Shown: positions 1 to 11,137 of the stretch, one piece after another
Layout of the letters: each line of letters begins with the position of its first letter
Position numbering within the stretch: position 1 is the first letter of the stretch
The notes under the pieces: generated by a model
The model's input: the letters and a program-made list of their open reading frames with translations, nothing else
Told to the model about the DNA's origin: nothing
Database searches by the model: none
Program-made: the position numbers and the translations under genes
Source: Saposhnikovia divaricata
Lineage: Eukaryota; Streptophyta; Magnoliopsida; Apiales; Apiaceae
DNA: 64,000 nt
NCBI GenBank assembly: GCA_036435485.1
Contig: CM071596.1
Location: 18,130,001-18,194,000 of the forward strand
Direction of reading: 5' to 3'

Positions 1-340
1 TTTTTAAAATTATTTTTTGACGATCCAACCGCACGGATGATGTTATATACTGATTTTAGTGATGTGTAAAAAAAATTAGAAAAAAACCAATCATTCTTGT
101 ATGATATTTTAAAGGTCAACTATCAAAGTACTACTTAGTCAAACTAGTATAATTTTGGAATAATAATTTTTATAATTTTTTTCGTCTATCCAAGCATACG
201 GATGTTAATATATAATGATTTGAATGATGTGTACAAAAAATTAGAAAAAAAGAATTCATTCGTGTACGTGTTTATAATATAAATCCTCCAAAAGTACTAC
301 TTGGAATAACGTCTTCGAATTGGACTTTGATCTTCAAGAA
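1..340. repeat. Degenerate satellite-like repeat units
   Basis: Two diverged units start near 13 and 177. Each has a T-run, a short cg-containing core, the word acggatg and then gtgatgtgtaaaa or a close variant. They resemble both the 174-bp array just to the right and the piece near 52840. No coding potential was seen. The array may continue to the left of the window. Confidence 0.5.
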
Positions 341-1440
341 CAATATTTACCGGAATCTATACTATTACAACGTTTTCGTTTTTGTTAAAATCTCGTACAA
401 GCCGCCTTTTTTATTTTTTGATTATTTTTTATCAACACTAACATGAACGTTTATTAACATCCGTACGGTTCGATCATCGAAGAAATCATTCAAAAAAAAT
501 ATTCAGTTAATCTGGATCGTGCTCGCTACGAGAAGCAGCACCTTTACTACTTTGTTATAAAAATCTCGTACAACCCGACCTTTTTATTTTTTGATTATTT
601 TTTCCCAACACTAAAATGATTGTTTATTAACTTTCGTACGGTTCGATCGTACAACCCGACCTTTTATTTTTTGATTATTTTTTCCCAACATTGAAATGAG
701 TGTATATTAACATTCGTACGGTTCGATCGTCGAAGAAATCATTCAAAAAAATTATTCAGTGAACCTAGATCGTGCCTCGTTATATGAAGCAACACTTTTA
801 CTACATTTTTGTTTAGATCTCGTAAAATGTGGCCTTTTTATTTTTCGATTATTTTTTTCCAACACCAAAAGTAGTGTTTATTAATATTCGTACGGTTCGA
901 TCGTCGAAGAAATCATTCAAAAAAATTATTCAGTGAACCTAGATCGTGCCCCGTTATAGGAAGCAACACTTTTACTACGTTTTTGTTTAGATCTCGTACA
1001 ATGTGGCCTTTTTATTTTTCGATTATTTTTTCCCAGCACTAAAATGAGTGTTTATTAACTTTCGTACGGTTCGATCGTCGAAGAAATCATTCAAAAAAAT
1101 TATTCGGTGAACCTGGATCGTGCCTCGTTATAGGAAGCAACACTTTTACTACATTTTTGTTTAGATCTCGTACAATGTGGCCTTTTTATTTTTCGATTAT
1201 TTTTTCTCAATACTAAAATTAGTGTTTATTAACTTTTGTACTGTTCGATCGTCGAAGAAATCATTCAAAAAAATTATTCAAGTAACCTGGATCGTGCCCC
1301 GTTATAGGAAGTAGTACTTTTATTACGTTTTTGTTAAAATCTCGTACAACATGACCTTTTATTTTTGATTATTTTTTCCATACACTAAAAGAAGTATCTA
1401 CTAACATCTATACGGTTCGATCGTCGAAAAAATTATTAAA
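341..1440. repeat. 174-bp tandem repeat array
   Basis: The marker cgtacggttcgatcgtcg, or a close variant, starts at 462, 635, 715, 889, 1063, 1237 and 1409. The spacing is 173, 80, 174, 174, 174 and 172 bp, so the monomer is about 174 bp with one unit shortened to 80 bp. Each unit has a T-rich stretch, the marker, an A-rich stretch and an atcgtgcc...aagcaacacttttactac block. The units are clearly diverged from one another. The array has the look of a plant satellite or of the internal array of a transposon (compare 37690-39210). It is non-coding. Confidence 0.85.
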
Positions 1441-2217
1441 ATTCATTTATTAATAGATCGTTATTTTATGAGTATCTATTAATAGATCGTACAAAATGTA
1501 TTTTTTCCTTTTTAATTACTTTTAGACATAACTAAAATAAATATATATATATAAATTTAACAATAATATACATTTATTTTACAAATCTACCTATATATAT
1601 ATATATATAATTTATTAAAATTCTATAAATCTTGAAAAATTTCCTTGTCCAAATTTTAGTTCCCTCTTTCAATTCATTTCCAAATTTTAGTTCCCTCTTT
1701 TAATTCATTTCCCCCCTTGTCAACATTTCAATTCCCACCCTTAATTCACTTTCCCCTTATTTAACCTTTCATTTCCCCGACCCTTTATCTCTAAATAATA
1801 GAAACAGCTAGCCGCCTAACACAAATACATAACATGAACCCTAAATCTAGAGATTGTTTATCTTCCAACTTGGTTCATCTCCAAGTCTTTTTTCATACTT
1901 TGAAGATACTATGAATTGGAGTGCTCTTCTATTTGGGCATTCTTTGGATACAAAATTTCTTGGGTTTAAGTTCAAGTTAGTTTCAATTCTTATGTTTAAT
2001 TGAAATCTCATGTTTAATTTGTTTTAGTTTGGATCTCGGTTCAACCTGCAATCTTGGTTTCGATTTTAAGGTATAATCTTATCTCATTATTGGTGATTGG
2101 TACACTAGCAACCACACGGTTGGTGTTTGGTAATTTGTCGATTTCAGCTACTTTTACATGTGTGTCCGGTAATAAAACATGTAATAAGATTTATTCTTGG
2201 TTTTGTTTGGATTATAG
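1441..2217. other. AT-rich stretch without a recognised gene
   Basis: Contains short (AT)n runs at about 1540-1610 and a repeated tccaaattttagttccctctt at about 1650-1700. I see no open frame or RNA gene. It lies directly upstream of the SKU5-like remnant, but the exons that should precede that remnant were not found here. Confidence 0.5.
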
Positions 2218-3795
2218 GCACTGAGAAGGACCCTTAACGGTGGGAAAGATCTTAGCATGCCCAATGGTGTACTTATAAATGGGAAAGGACCCTATAGATA
2301 TAACGATACACTTGTGCCTGATGGTATTGACTATCTAACAATCGACGTTCACCCTGGTTAGTAAATACAGAACTTACGTTATAGCATTCCTATTTTTCTC
2401 TATTGTGTTAATGACCGTACTTGTTTTAGACATTTTGCCAATTAAATGGGACATATTTGTTGTTAAATGGGACATGATCATTTAATTTGGAGTTGAGTTA
2501 CATTTATACCCCCTAATGACTATAAGGGCTGCTGATTTACACTAGAAGTTGTTATATCATTTTTTCAATCTGAGATGTGAGGAAGATTTGTGATTTTAGT
2601 TGGCAAAACAATTTTTTTTGAGTTTTCTTTAGACTACATCTTATGAAAAGCTTTGTCATTATGATCAATTAATTGGAGCCTTAATATTTCATCGAGACTT
2701 CAACATATGTTGTTGGTTTGAAATGAAATTGCTTGTGCCTATCTTTTGTTATGAGCTTACAAGATATCTGTTTTTGGGCAGGTAAAACTTATCGACTTCG
2801 TGTCAGCAATGTTGGGATATCAACTAGCCTGAACTTCAGAATTCAGGGCCATAACCTGCTCTTAGCTAAAACTGAGGGATCATATACCTGAACTTCAGAA
2901 TTCAGGGCCTTTACTTCCCTTGGCTGGTAAGAAATTCATATATAGACATTAATTTAAGTCCCCGGCACACGCTATAGTCGATACTTGTGGCTTTCAGTGG
3001 CTGCTTGTACACCAGCTTAGATATTCATGTCGGACAAACATACTCTTTCTTGCTAACTACAGATCAGAATGCAAGTACTGATTATTACATAGTGGCAAGT
3101 GCAAGATTCGTAAATGAATCAGTATGGAGAAGAGTTACTGGTGTTGGCATCTTACGCTATTCAAATTCTAAAGGAAAGGCGTCTTGGCCCCTTCCAGAAG
3201 CTCCACAAGATCAATTTGATAAAACATTCTCGATGAACCAAGCAAGGTCCATCAGGTTCGTGCATGCCTACTAATTGCTTTATCACATAAAATTATAGCT
3301 TGCTTTTAGGTGCTTCATCTGTCAAACATGTTAAAGAATTCAAGAAATATTCTAGTCTCTTTGTGGTGGCAAGGAATTTTTCTAGATTAATGAGCCTATT
3401 GTGTTATATGTATATATAGGTGGAATGTGTCTGCCAGTGGTGCTCGTTCAAACCCACAAGGTTCATTTAAATATGGCTCGATCAATGTGACCGACGTATA
3501 TGTACTGAGAAATAAGCCACGTGTGACCATTGATGGCAAACGACGTACAACACTTAATGGAATTTCATTTGTCAATCCTCATACACCAATCAGACTTGCT
3601 GACTGGTACAAAGTGAAGAATGTTTATAAAGCTAATTTTCCCACTAGGCCAATTACAGGACCACCGAAGATGGAAACAAAGATAATTAATGGCACATTTA
3701 GAGGATTTATGGAAGTAATTTTTCAAAACAATGACACTAAGATGCAAAGCTACCACATGGATGGATATGCCTTTTTTGTAGGATGGATGGATTGA
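2218..3795 (+). pseudogene. SKU5-similar (multicopper oxidase-like) pseudogene, truncated
   Basis: Spliced reading gives four pieces that match the middle of SKU5/SKS proteins, which are secreted or GPI-anchored multicopper oxidase relatives acting in cell-wall growth. Exon at 2218-2356 (contains DTLVPDGIDYLTIDV; donor gt at 2357), exon from 2782 (KTYRLRVSNVGISTSLNFRI), exon about 2998-3251 (VGQTYSFLLTTDQNASTDYY) and exon 3421-3795 (NPQGSFKYGSINVTDVYV, then RGFMEVIFQNNDTK). About the first third of a normal ~590-residue protein is absent, including the signal peptide. The last ~100 residues are also absent. An in-frame TGA lies at 2889-2891, where a 23-bp piece of exon 2 (2828-2850) is repeated at 2887-2909. 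The 3' end runs into a stop at 3793-3795 just after the YAFF motif. These breaks make it a relic; family assignment is firm. Confidence 0.85.
2828..2909 (+). repeat. Short direct duplication inside the SKU5-like remnant
   Basis: The 23-bp word cctgaacttcagaattcagg plus gcc occurs at 2828-2850 and again at 2887-2909, 59 bp apart. The second copy brings in the stop codon at 2889 and replaces the expected exon end. Confidence 0.8.
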
Positions 3796-3979
3796 ATTGG
3801 TTTCTATTGTTTGTTTCTGTCATTTTCTGTCATTTTCATTTTATAGTGTAGTTTGGTTTTCTTTACATGTCCAGAACCATTGTTTAAGGTACTTTTAGCC
3901 AATGTCCACCAATGATTAACACTTGTTGTATTATATATCAAGCAATGCTTTTATTAAAATCCCTTGTGAGAAAATGACT

Positions 3980-4636
3980 CACACAACAGGAAAATAAAAA
4001 CTACTTAATGTTAATAGTTGTAAAAAATACAATCAAACAACATGTACAATTTAACAAAGTAATGTGGGAAAAGAATACACACTGCAGGTTAAAACCCACA
4101 AAACTGTTGTCTCTTTTAACAAATAACATGTTATACTCTACAAAACTGTTGTCTCTTTTAACAAATAACAACATGTTATATACTAAGAAAGTGTTATCCT
4201 TCCTACTCTACAACAACATGCCATATGAGATAACATGTTGTACATCTAACCATAAAACAACTCGTTTTTGCTAAGAAACCATTGTCTGTAATGACATACA
4301 ACAACAGCCCTGATCAAGTGAAGGATTGTATCTTTTGCACTTCAACAATAGGCTTTCTTTTAAAAACCATTGTCTTTACTGCTTAAAACAACAATATATT
4401 CGTTAAAACGTGTTGCATTATTGGAGCTTTGACAACAGGTTTCCAAAGAAAGTGTTGTTGTTTCTGGGTATCAGACAACTCTTTTCAGGTGGCTTTTACT
4501 TGTCTTTCAACTTTCACACAACAGCTTGCTGTGTATTGTCTGAGGTGTGTATCAGACGACTTCTCAATAGTCAACAGTTTTTGGTACATTCAGACAACAC
4601 GTTTTGAGTGTCGTCTAAAGCAAAAATCCTTGTAGT
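3980..4636. mobile_element. Probable CACTA-like element fragment (3' terminus)
   Basis: The stretch is full of short acaaca/tgttgt words in varied spacing and ends with aaaaatccttgtagtg at 4621-4636. This is the reverse complement of a CACTACAAGGATTTTT terminus typical of CACTA elements. A second, weaker terminus-like string (aaaatcccttgtgag) lies near 3957-3971. I could not find an opposite-end CACTA terminus or a 3-bp TSD, so this is at best a truncated element. Open frames here read through the repeats and are not genes. Confidence 0.4.
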
Positions 4637-4637
4637 G

Positions 4638-7580
4638 TACTATTTGTTTTCAATTTTTCTGGAGTCCCAACATTAGAAAGCTAAAGTGCATTTTTAACAA
4701 TTGGAGTGGCAAAGAGTTTACTATCTACTTCTGTACAAAGAAGTGAAGAATGCACCAACTTCACGGTTAAATTATGAATTTTCATACATGACATTTCACG
4801 AGTAAATACGGCCAAGAAATATTACAAAAACTATGAGTCCTTGATGACCTCTATATTAAACCAACAGATCAGAACAAATGTAGGCTCAGCTTTTCTTCCC
4901 TTATCTACACTATGGGGAGCCTGGACTAGTAGTGCAACAATAATTAGCTTTGGATATTATAATATGGGCTGTCGGCTTCGTAACAAATCTGTTTAGTGAA
5001 TACATCAATTAATACTCTAATAGGATGTTGGCTTCTATGTTGTGTTCTCCATATTAATTTTTGAAATGGGAATTGATTTACATCTCATTCGCTTCATTGG
5101 CATTACCAATGCCCAGAAAGAACTCTCCGCAGAGCACATTGTAGTTTTCGCTTCTCAACAACCGGAAAATTTTCTCCATGAGCTGCAAGAAACCCCAAAA
5201 CATCAATAGCTTCTCCAGTTCAGTACAGTGTTTGCATCCACTAATTTTAGAAATAATATTTTGTCTCCATACTAACTTTTTTATTAAAGATAATGACACT
5301 TCAAGATTTTTCTTTCTCCTCTTAGTGTTTTCACTACAATGAGAAGAGTGTACACAACTTCCAACTGTTGTTTCATCACTTCTATAGCTTATGCAAGCAG
5401 CATCTATCACACCAATCGGGCTTTGGGGCAATGATGGTCGGATTAAAACATTTGAACCGATACTACTAATAGTACTTAAGGATGACGACGACGATGATGA
5501 TTTCTTCATCAGTTCAAGACACTTCCCCACTCTATCCTTTCGTAAATGATGATCAAGTTGATATAATACTTTCTTGGTATCAACTATTTGATTTTCTCCA
5601 GCAACAGACAGAGCCACTGCTGCTGCAATTTCAGAAGGCCTGAATTCCAAGAAGTCAATCCCTATGATCATTCTTAATATATGCTGTGTTGATCTGAAAA
5701 TTGGAAATCTTGATGCAATATGATCTCCCATTATTTCCTTATGGAAACAATCAACAAATGAGAACGGGGTGATTGATTGCATTCTTCACTTCAATGTACT
5801 TAAAACAAGAAATTCCATCCTTTGTATGGTTTTTGCTTCAAACAGAAACTTTGATTCACCAACCTGTAAATTTAAGCATAGTGGCACTTCAGTCTTCTCC
5901 ACTTTGGCTGCGAGAGATAAACATGTGACAGCCAACAATTGCATCATCCATTCTTTGCCAGTCGGTAACTCATAGGCAGAGAGGTTTACGGATAAATATG
6001 CACTCAGAGGTCCGAAATTGAAATGTGAATGAGCCTTTACAATCCAATCAACAGCCTCTTGTCTAGCCTTCAAATTTAAGTCCCTATTTCACAATCTTTG
6101 CATATAATCATGTGCAGGCAAATGCTCACATTCTTTCGCAAACATCGAATCTACACACTCATCACTTTGCAATGGTAATAAAACACTCATAAAGCCTTCT
6201 TGAACGTTAAAGTTTCGATTTTGATCACTGCCCATGTCATAAAAATTAGTACTTTGACACTCTTCAACAACATCATCATCGAAATAAATACTTTCATTTT
6301 CTTCAGCACACAATAGGGTTGATATATCACAATCAAGACTGAGAGCCATTCCTATGAATAATACTTGTACGGAAATGAATAAATGATGATAAAAGATGTT
6401 ATTTTTGATATATGAAATAATGAGAAATAAAGAAATGGATGCGGTGATACAAGAAAGAAGGGGGGAGGTTTATAATAGAGAAATGTGTATTCTGTGTTAG
6501 TGGGGTTTTGAATTTTTTGCAAATTTGGAGAAGTTGAAAGGGAAAAAAGAGAAGATGTGTCTATTCACCGGTCAAAATATAAATCTACAATTTTTTTATG
6601 TTCTGGAATATTAAATTAAAATTTTTAAAAGTAAATTGGATATAATCTAGAGATAATATTTAAGATTTTTATTTATCCGAAACATGATTGCGCCTTTACC
6701 AATTCGGTGAAGTGTTTTTTTATAAAAATAATTGGATAATTTGGGTAATTGAAACATCATTGAATTTATATAAAAATTCGGATTAATATCATCCCATATG
6801 CGGTATAATTAAGAAGTAAGAAAATGCTAAAATTACTGTAACTTTTAAGTTTGATGACTAGAATATCAATAAAAAAAGTACGTTCAAAATTACTAGTTTG
6901 TTACATTTTTCTTGATGGGAGAAACGTTTTCGAGAAAGGAGTATTTAGCTTAATTTTTTTTCTAATATGTTTTAATCGACTGGATATTCCAAGATATATT
7001 TTTCAGGATTAGTATATATCTACCCGAATATCCATTATAGTATAGGATATATCATTCAATTTTAAAAAAGATATTTTATTAATAAAATATATGTTCCTCA
7101 AAAAATGAAGAAATAACATTTTTTGAAATATGCGATCAAAAAATGTATATCCGATAGGTAAAATTTAAAATTAAATATTTTAAATTATTCAGCCTGAGAA
7201 AATGGTATTTTCGGTTATCACCCATATAAAAATTTTCATGTCTTTGCGTCTACTACATACATTTTTTTTATCATGACACTTGCATGCCGAATAGATTCAT
7301 GTAATTTGGGTTAAAATAAATTATTTTATGTAGTTTATCTTTAAGTATTGAATAAAACTTTCTCGTGGCCCAAACAAATTTTATATATGTTACAAATAAT
7401 TCATCTCAATTATATTACAATGTTTAAATACTAGGATATTGGAGGAGACTAACAAATAATAATTTGTAAATGAATCAAGTATTTTATTAATCTAGTTTTA
7501 AAATGCCTATATTTTTTCGTCGAATTCTATTTTTGGAAATGATATGAGGATTCACTTGATTGTTCAACATTACAGAAAGT
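4638..7580. repeat. Segmental duplication, left (decayed) copy
   Basis: Matches 43795-46662 from the word ctatttgtttt at the left to ttgttcaacattaca at the right, with the cyclin gene inside. Differences include a ~300-bp stretch at about 6645-6940 found only here. Missing here are a Stowaway-like piece, ~135 bp of 3' flank and ~80 bp around the cyclin stop codon. The match extends well beyond the cyclin transcript on both sides, so this is a DNA-level duplication, not two retrocopies. Confidence 0.85.
5319..6349 (-). pseudogene. Cyclin D2-type pseudogene (copy of 44684-45742)
   Basis: Same intronless frame as the open copy at 44684-45742, starting with ATG at 6347-6349 and keeping the LLCAE Rb-binding motif. 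It is broken by an in-frame TGA at 6089-6091 (an arginine codon, apparently CGA to TGA), an in-frame 15-bp loss that removes YLDRF from the cyclin box near 5975, and a second stop at 5786-5788 replacing the tryptophan of LSTLKWRM. A deletion also removes the normal C-terminal end and stop, so the frame runs on to 5078 into flanking DNA. The TATA-like box upstream (about 6468-6478) is 4 bp shorter than in the open copy. Non-functional as a D-type cyclin. Confidence 0.92.
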
Positions 7581-7700
7581 CCTTTGTTGCGGTAGCTAGT
7601 GGCTGAACAGCTTCAGCAAGGAGCACACTGGACGGGAGCCCTAGGTACAGCAGTGCCGCTTCAACGGTCTTGTCCCGGTCCAGAGCAGCTGGCGAAAATG
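7581..7700 (-). pseudogene. Gene fragment of unknown family, GC-rich
   Basis: A ~120-bp island clearly richer in G+C than its surroundings. Minus-strand reading from about 7698 to a TAA near 7574 is open for about 40 codons and contains LDRDKTVEAALLYLGLPSSV and LLAEAVQPLATATKDFL. It has the amino-acid look of a real exon, but I do not recognise the family. It abuts the right edge of the segmental duplication. Confidence 0.35.
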
Positions 7701-7874
7701 TGTCATGCATGCCGCTACGTCAAATTTGTTCGCTATAAATGAGCAGAGAGCATGTTGGAGTGCATGAACTCCAATAGGTTCTTGAAAGCAGCTTCCTCTT
7801 GTGACAATTCGAAATAAGACACAAGTAAATAAAAGGAACGAACATTTTAAAACTAATTTGAACTGTTTTAAAGT

Positions 7875-8099
7875 TGTTGAAATATTGATTCAAAATTGTA
7901 ACCATAATATTAATTGTTTGATTATGTTTTTAGTGTTGCTTGATTGTAAAAGATATGTTATTGATTAGGTTTCATATATGGCAATAATCATGCATGTTTG
8001 TCTTGTATTAACTCTATATAAAGAGTCTTATGATGAATAAAAAGTATAAGCTTCCAACCAAATATTATCTTTCTCTCCCGCTTGTATAAAAAACCAACA
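7875..8099 (+). repeat. 5' LTR of gag-only copia element
   Basis: TG...CA ends, 225 bp. It contains a TATA box TATATAAA at about 8015-8022 that would start the element transcript. Confidence 0.92.
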
Positions 8100-8159
8100 T
8101 GGTATCAAGAACCTTAATGATCTTAAGAGGCTTATGAGAATTTGAAAGAAAATATAGCC

Positions 8160-8990
8160 ATGACCTCAAACAACACATCAAACCTTTCTCCTCCAATTTT
8201 TAATGGTGAAAACTACCAAGTATGGGCTGTTAAGATTAAAGCTCATTTCAGAGGTTTGGGTTTATGGAAGTGGGTTGAAAGTGAGACGGTGTGATACAAC
8301 CACTTGCCAACAATCCAACACTAAATCAAATCAGGGACGAAGATGAATTAAGCAAGCCTCCAAGGGCTTTATCAATAATTCATGCTGCAGTGTCAAAATC
8401 AATTTTCACAAGAATCATGACTTGTGAAACAGGAAAAGAGGCTTGGGATAAACTAAAATATTTGTATGACGGTAATGCATGAGCAAAGAAGATGCAAGTC
8501 TTAAATCTCAAAAGGGATTTTGAGATTTTAACCATGAAAGAAAGAGACAATATACAAGATTATTATGAGAAATTGATGGTTGTGGTCAATAAAATATGGC
8601 TAATGGGAGATGATCTACTCGATAGCAAAGTTGTAGAGAAGCTGTTTGTGAGTTTGTCTGAAAGATTTGAGGCAAAACTTTCATCTCTTGAAGATTCAAA
8701 GGATATAAGTGAATTAGGTTTATCCGAGCTAATTAATTCTTTGCAAGCACAGGAACAAAGAAAAGCAATGAGAAATAAGGAAACTGATGCGGTTGAAGGA
8801 GCTTTTTTAACCAAAACATCAAAAGAAAAAAAATTAGATTTACTACATGTGGTCATTGCAAGAAGAATGGGCATGAAGAAAAGGATTGTTGGCATAAGGG
8901 AAAGCCAACAAAATTGAAGAAAGTGTCAACAAGACACAACAAGTTGACGAAGAATATTTGTTTTGATTTTGGAGAGAGGTGCAGCAAGTG
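8160..8990 (+). pseudogene. Copia gag (UBN2-type) with CCHC knuckle, broken
   Basis: The ATG at 8160 opens a copia-type gag reading (NTSNLSPPIFNGENYQVWAV). The frame shifts near 8290, continues through PLANNPTLNQIRDEDELSKP, meets a TGA at 8480-8482, and goes on to ISELGLSELINSLQAQEQRK. Another shift in an A-run near 8828 is needed to reach the zinc knuckle CGHCKKNGHEEKDC at about 8846-8890, a perfect CX2CX4HX4C. The gag protein of such elements packages RNA into virus-like particles. With two shifts and one stop this copy cannot make it. Confidence 0.82.
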
Positions 8991-9167
8991 TGTAAGTTGA
9001 TGAGAAGTGCATCAACATGGAATTGGTGAAAAGTGCATCAAGACATGTTTATGGAGAGAAGTGCTCCATCGTTGTGGAGAGAAGTGCTCCATGTTTGGGT
9101 GATGATGGGAAGTACATCGTCGTTTGAAATTTCTCAATAAGTTTTACAATTTCGAATCAAGAGGGAG

Positions 9168-9393
9168 TGTTGGAATATTGATTCAAAATTGTAACCATAA
9201 TATTAATTGTTTGATTGTGTTTTTAATGTTGCTTGATTGTAAAAGATATGTTATTGATTAGGCTTTATATGTGGCACTAATCATGCATGTTTGTCTTATA
9301 TTAACTCTATATAAAGAGTCTTATGATGAATAAAAAGTATAAGCTTCCAACCAAATATTATCTTTCTTTCCCTCTTGTATTAAAAAACCAACA
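9168..9393 (+). repeat. 3' LTR of gag-only copia element
   Basis: 226 bp, preceded by the purine tract and followed by TSD AAAGT. The TATA box is conserved at about 9303-9312. Confidence 0.92.
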
Positions 9394-9398
9394 AAAGT

Positions 9399-9968
9399 AA
9401 CACATCAGAAATTAAAAATCGTACCAGAAGCATGTAGTTTTATAGTAACAACCTTCGATGAACTTGTGAACAACTACAAAAGGGATGGTAGATCATCTTA
9501 TATCAAAATTTAGCAGAAATTTCACATGATCCCAAAAGTGTTGTTCCTTAGATAGGGGTTTCCCCAATTCGAAACGATTAGGACCGTAGTCTCCTCTTGG
9601 TTAAATGTTTTCATATGATAACTGGCCTTCGAAACTTTTGAGCTGGTAATCGTTGATCGAATCTCCACTTTTCTTCTTGGACCCCTTAAATCTTAACTGT
9701 CCTTGGGACTCCAGATGATTACATTAAGGTCGTTTTGTCATATATAACATTGACTGAAATATTTAAATTTTTTCAAAATTGAGTTAAAAAATAATTCAAA
9801 ATATAATATAAAAAATTGGTATGCAAAATTACAAAATAACTATAAAAATATTAGATAAATTGAAATCTTATCATTTATCATAATTTTTATTACAAAATAT
9901 TTGAATAGGTGTACAATTTTGGACGAGAAATTAGTTTAGTACTCCTGCCTTGAGCTTTTACGCTAGTT
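9399..9968. other. Unassigned stretch
   Basis: Mixed composition up to about 9725, then AT-rich. Translation gives no recognisable domain and no long open frame. No repeats or RNA motifs were recognised. Confidence 0.4.
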
Positions 9969-10480
9969 ACTATATATTAAACATCAACACAGCAAAGAGT
10001 GCAATTTTAGTAGCTGCGAATTTATTGATTTACCACTTTTTGTTGAAAATTAACAACAATGCCATCCTTTCAATATTTGTGTAGAAATTAGTTGAAATTT
10101 TATTAGTGTTGGGAATCGAAACCCTGACCTTCCCTTCTCAAAATCATGCCATAACCATTATGCTACACTTGATTTTGAATAAGTTTTAAAAAATTTATTA
10201 GATAAATCACATCATCTCCTTTACTCCGTTTTTTTTATTTCAACTATATATCAAACCTCAATACAAGTGAAAAAAGTGCCAATTGTAAAATTACTATTTT
10301 ACCCTCATTTTTTGAAAATAACAATAGTGCCACCCCTTTATAATCTATGTAAAAAATGGAAGAATTTGTGTTAGCTTTCAGAGTCGAGCCACCAACCTCA
10401 TTTTAAGAGATTCATGTCATAGCCACTATACTACATTACTTTTCGCGTTTGCTTAAAAATCTTACTTGATAAATCACAAC
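9969..10480. repeat. Two diverged tandem copies of a ~280-bp repeat
   Basis: Copy 1 (about 9969-10210) and copy 2 (about 10244-10480) share the order: aaacatcaacac-like start, agtgcaatt, atgccatcc-like word, gtgttgggaatcgaaac or gtgttagctttcagagtcgag, catgccataacca or catgtcatagcca, and a gataaatcac end. The gaatcgaaaccctgacc ... ccataaccattatgctac piece looks loosely like a reversed tRNA-like segment of the kind found in SINEs, but no complete tRNA box pair is present. Confidence 0.5.
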
Positions 10481-11069
10481 AGTTTCACTTTACTTGTTTT
10501 CTTTTTCGTTTTCATAATTTGAGTAAATAAAATGTTGGTTTATATTATATATTTATATAACTTCATTTTTTCAATTGTTGTAGTTTCATTTATCTATATA
10601 TTCATTTTTCTTACAAGTTTTATTACGCCTATATGTTTTCGATTAAATATATATTAATTTTGTTATTTATAATTTATATATTTATATTATATGATATTTT
10701 TATCATATTTTATTTGAATTAGTTGATAATAGATACCTAAAAAATAATATTGAAATTTGATCAAATATAAGGAATATAGTATAAGTAATGTATTTCATTA
10801 TTCATTTTTCATCATTATAAATTAAGAAAATTAGTTTTGAAATTATTTTTAAATTAGACAATTATCATGTTTATACATTCATCGCATCTGTTTCTTAATA
10901 TTTTTCCTTTTAGAATGTACACTTCATTTGTTTAAATTTTCTAAAATAAACACATTCGATACTCTCTTTATCATTATAAATGACTAACATGAAACGTAAA
11001 ATGCTAAGATAAAATTCTTGGTTATACATGAGTGTTACTGAGTCTGGATTAAAAAAAAGATTCACAAAC

Positions 11070-11072
<3 letters not shown>
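10481..11072. other. AT-rich stretch without a recognised gene
   Basis: Very low in G+C. No open frame of interest, no terminal repeats and no RNA motif recognised. Confidence 0.5.

Positions 11073-11134
<62 letters not shown>
11073..11134. repeat. (TA)n microsatellite
   Basis: About 31 uninterrupted TA dinucleotides. Confidence 0.98.

Positions 11135-11137
<3 letters not shown>

Larger units (their letters stand above)
7875..9393 (+). mobile_element. Gag-only Ty1/copia element, complete with LTRs
   Basis: LTRs at 7875-8099 (225 bp) and 9168-9393 (226 bp) start TG and end CA. They are flanked by a perfect 5-bp TSD, AAAGT, at 7870-7874 and 9394-9398. A primer site tggtatcaagaacc follows the 5' LTR at 8100 and resembles the initiator-Met type of copia elements. 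A purine tract aagagggag precedes the 3' LTR. The interior encodes only a gag-like protein. There is no protease, integrase, reverse transcriptase or RNase H, so it must have moved with help from another element. The LTRs differ at about ten positions plus one indel. The layout matches the class called TR-GAG (terminal-repeat element with a gag gene). Confidence 0.93.

Noticed and set aside
341..1440. CRISPR-like array
   Set aside because: Whole 174-bp units are repeated rather than short repeats with unique spacers, and the DNA is plant nuclear.
9969..10480. tRNA gene
   Set aside because: Only a loose B-box-like stretch; no cloverleaf and no A box at the right spacing.
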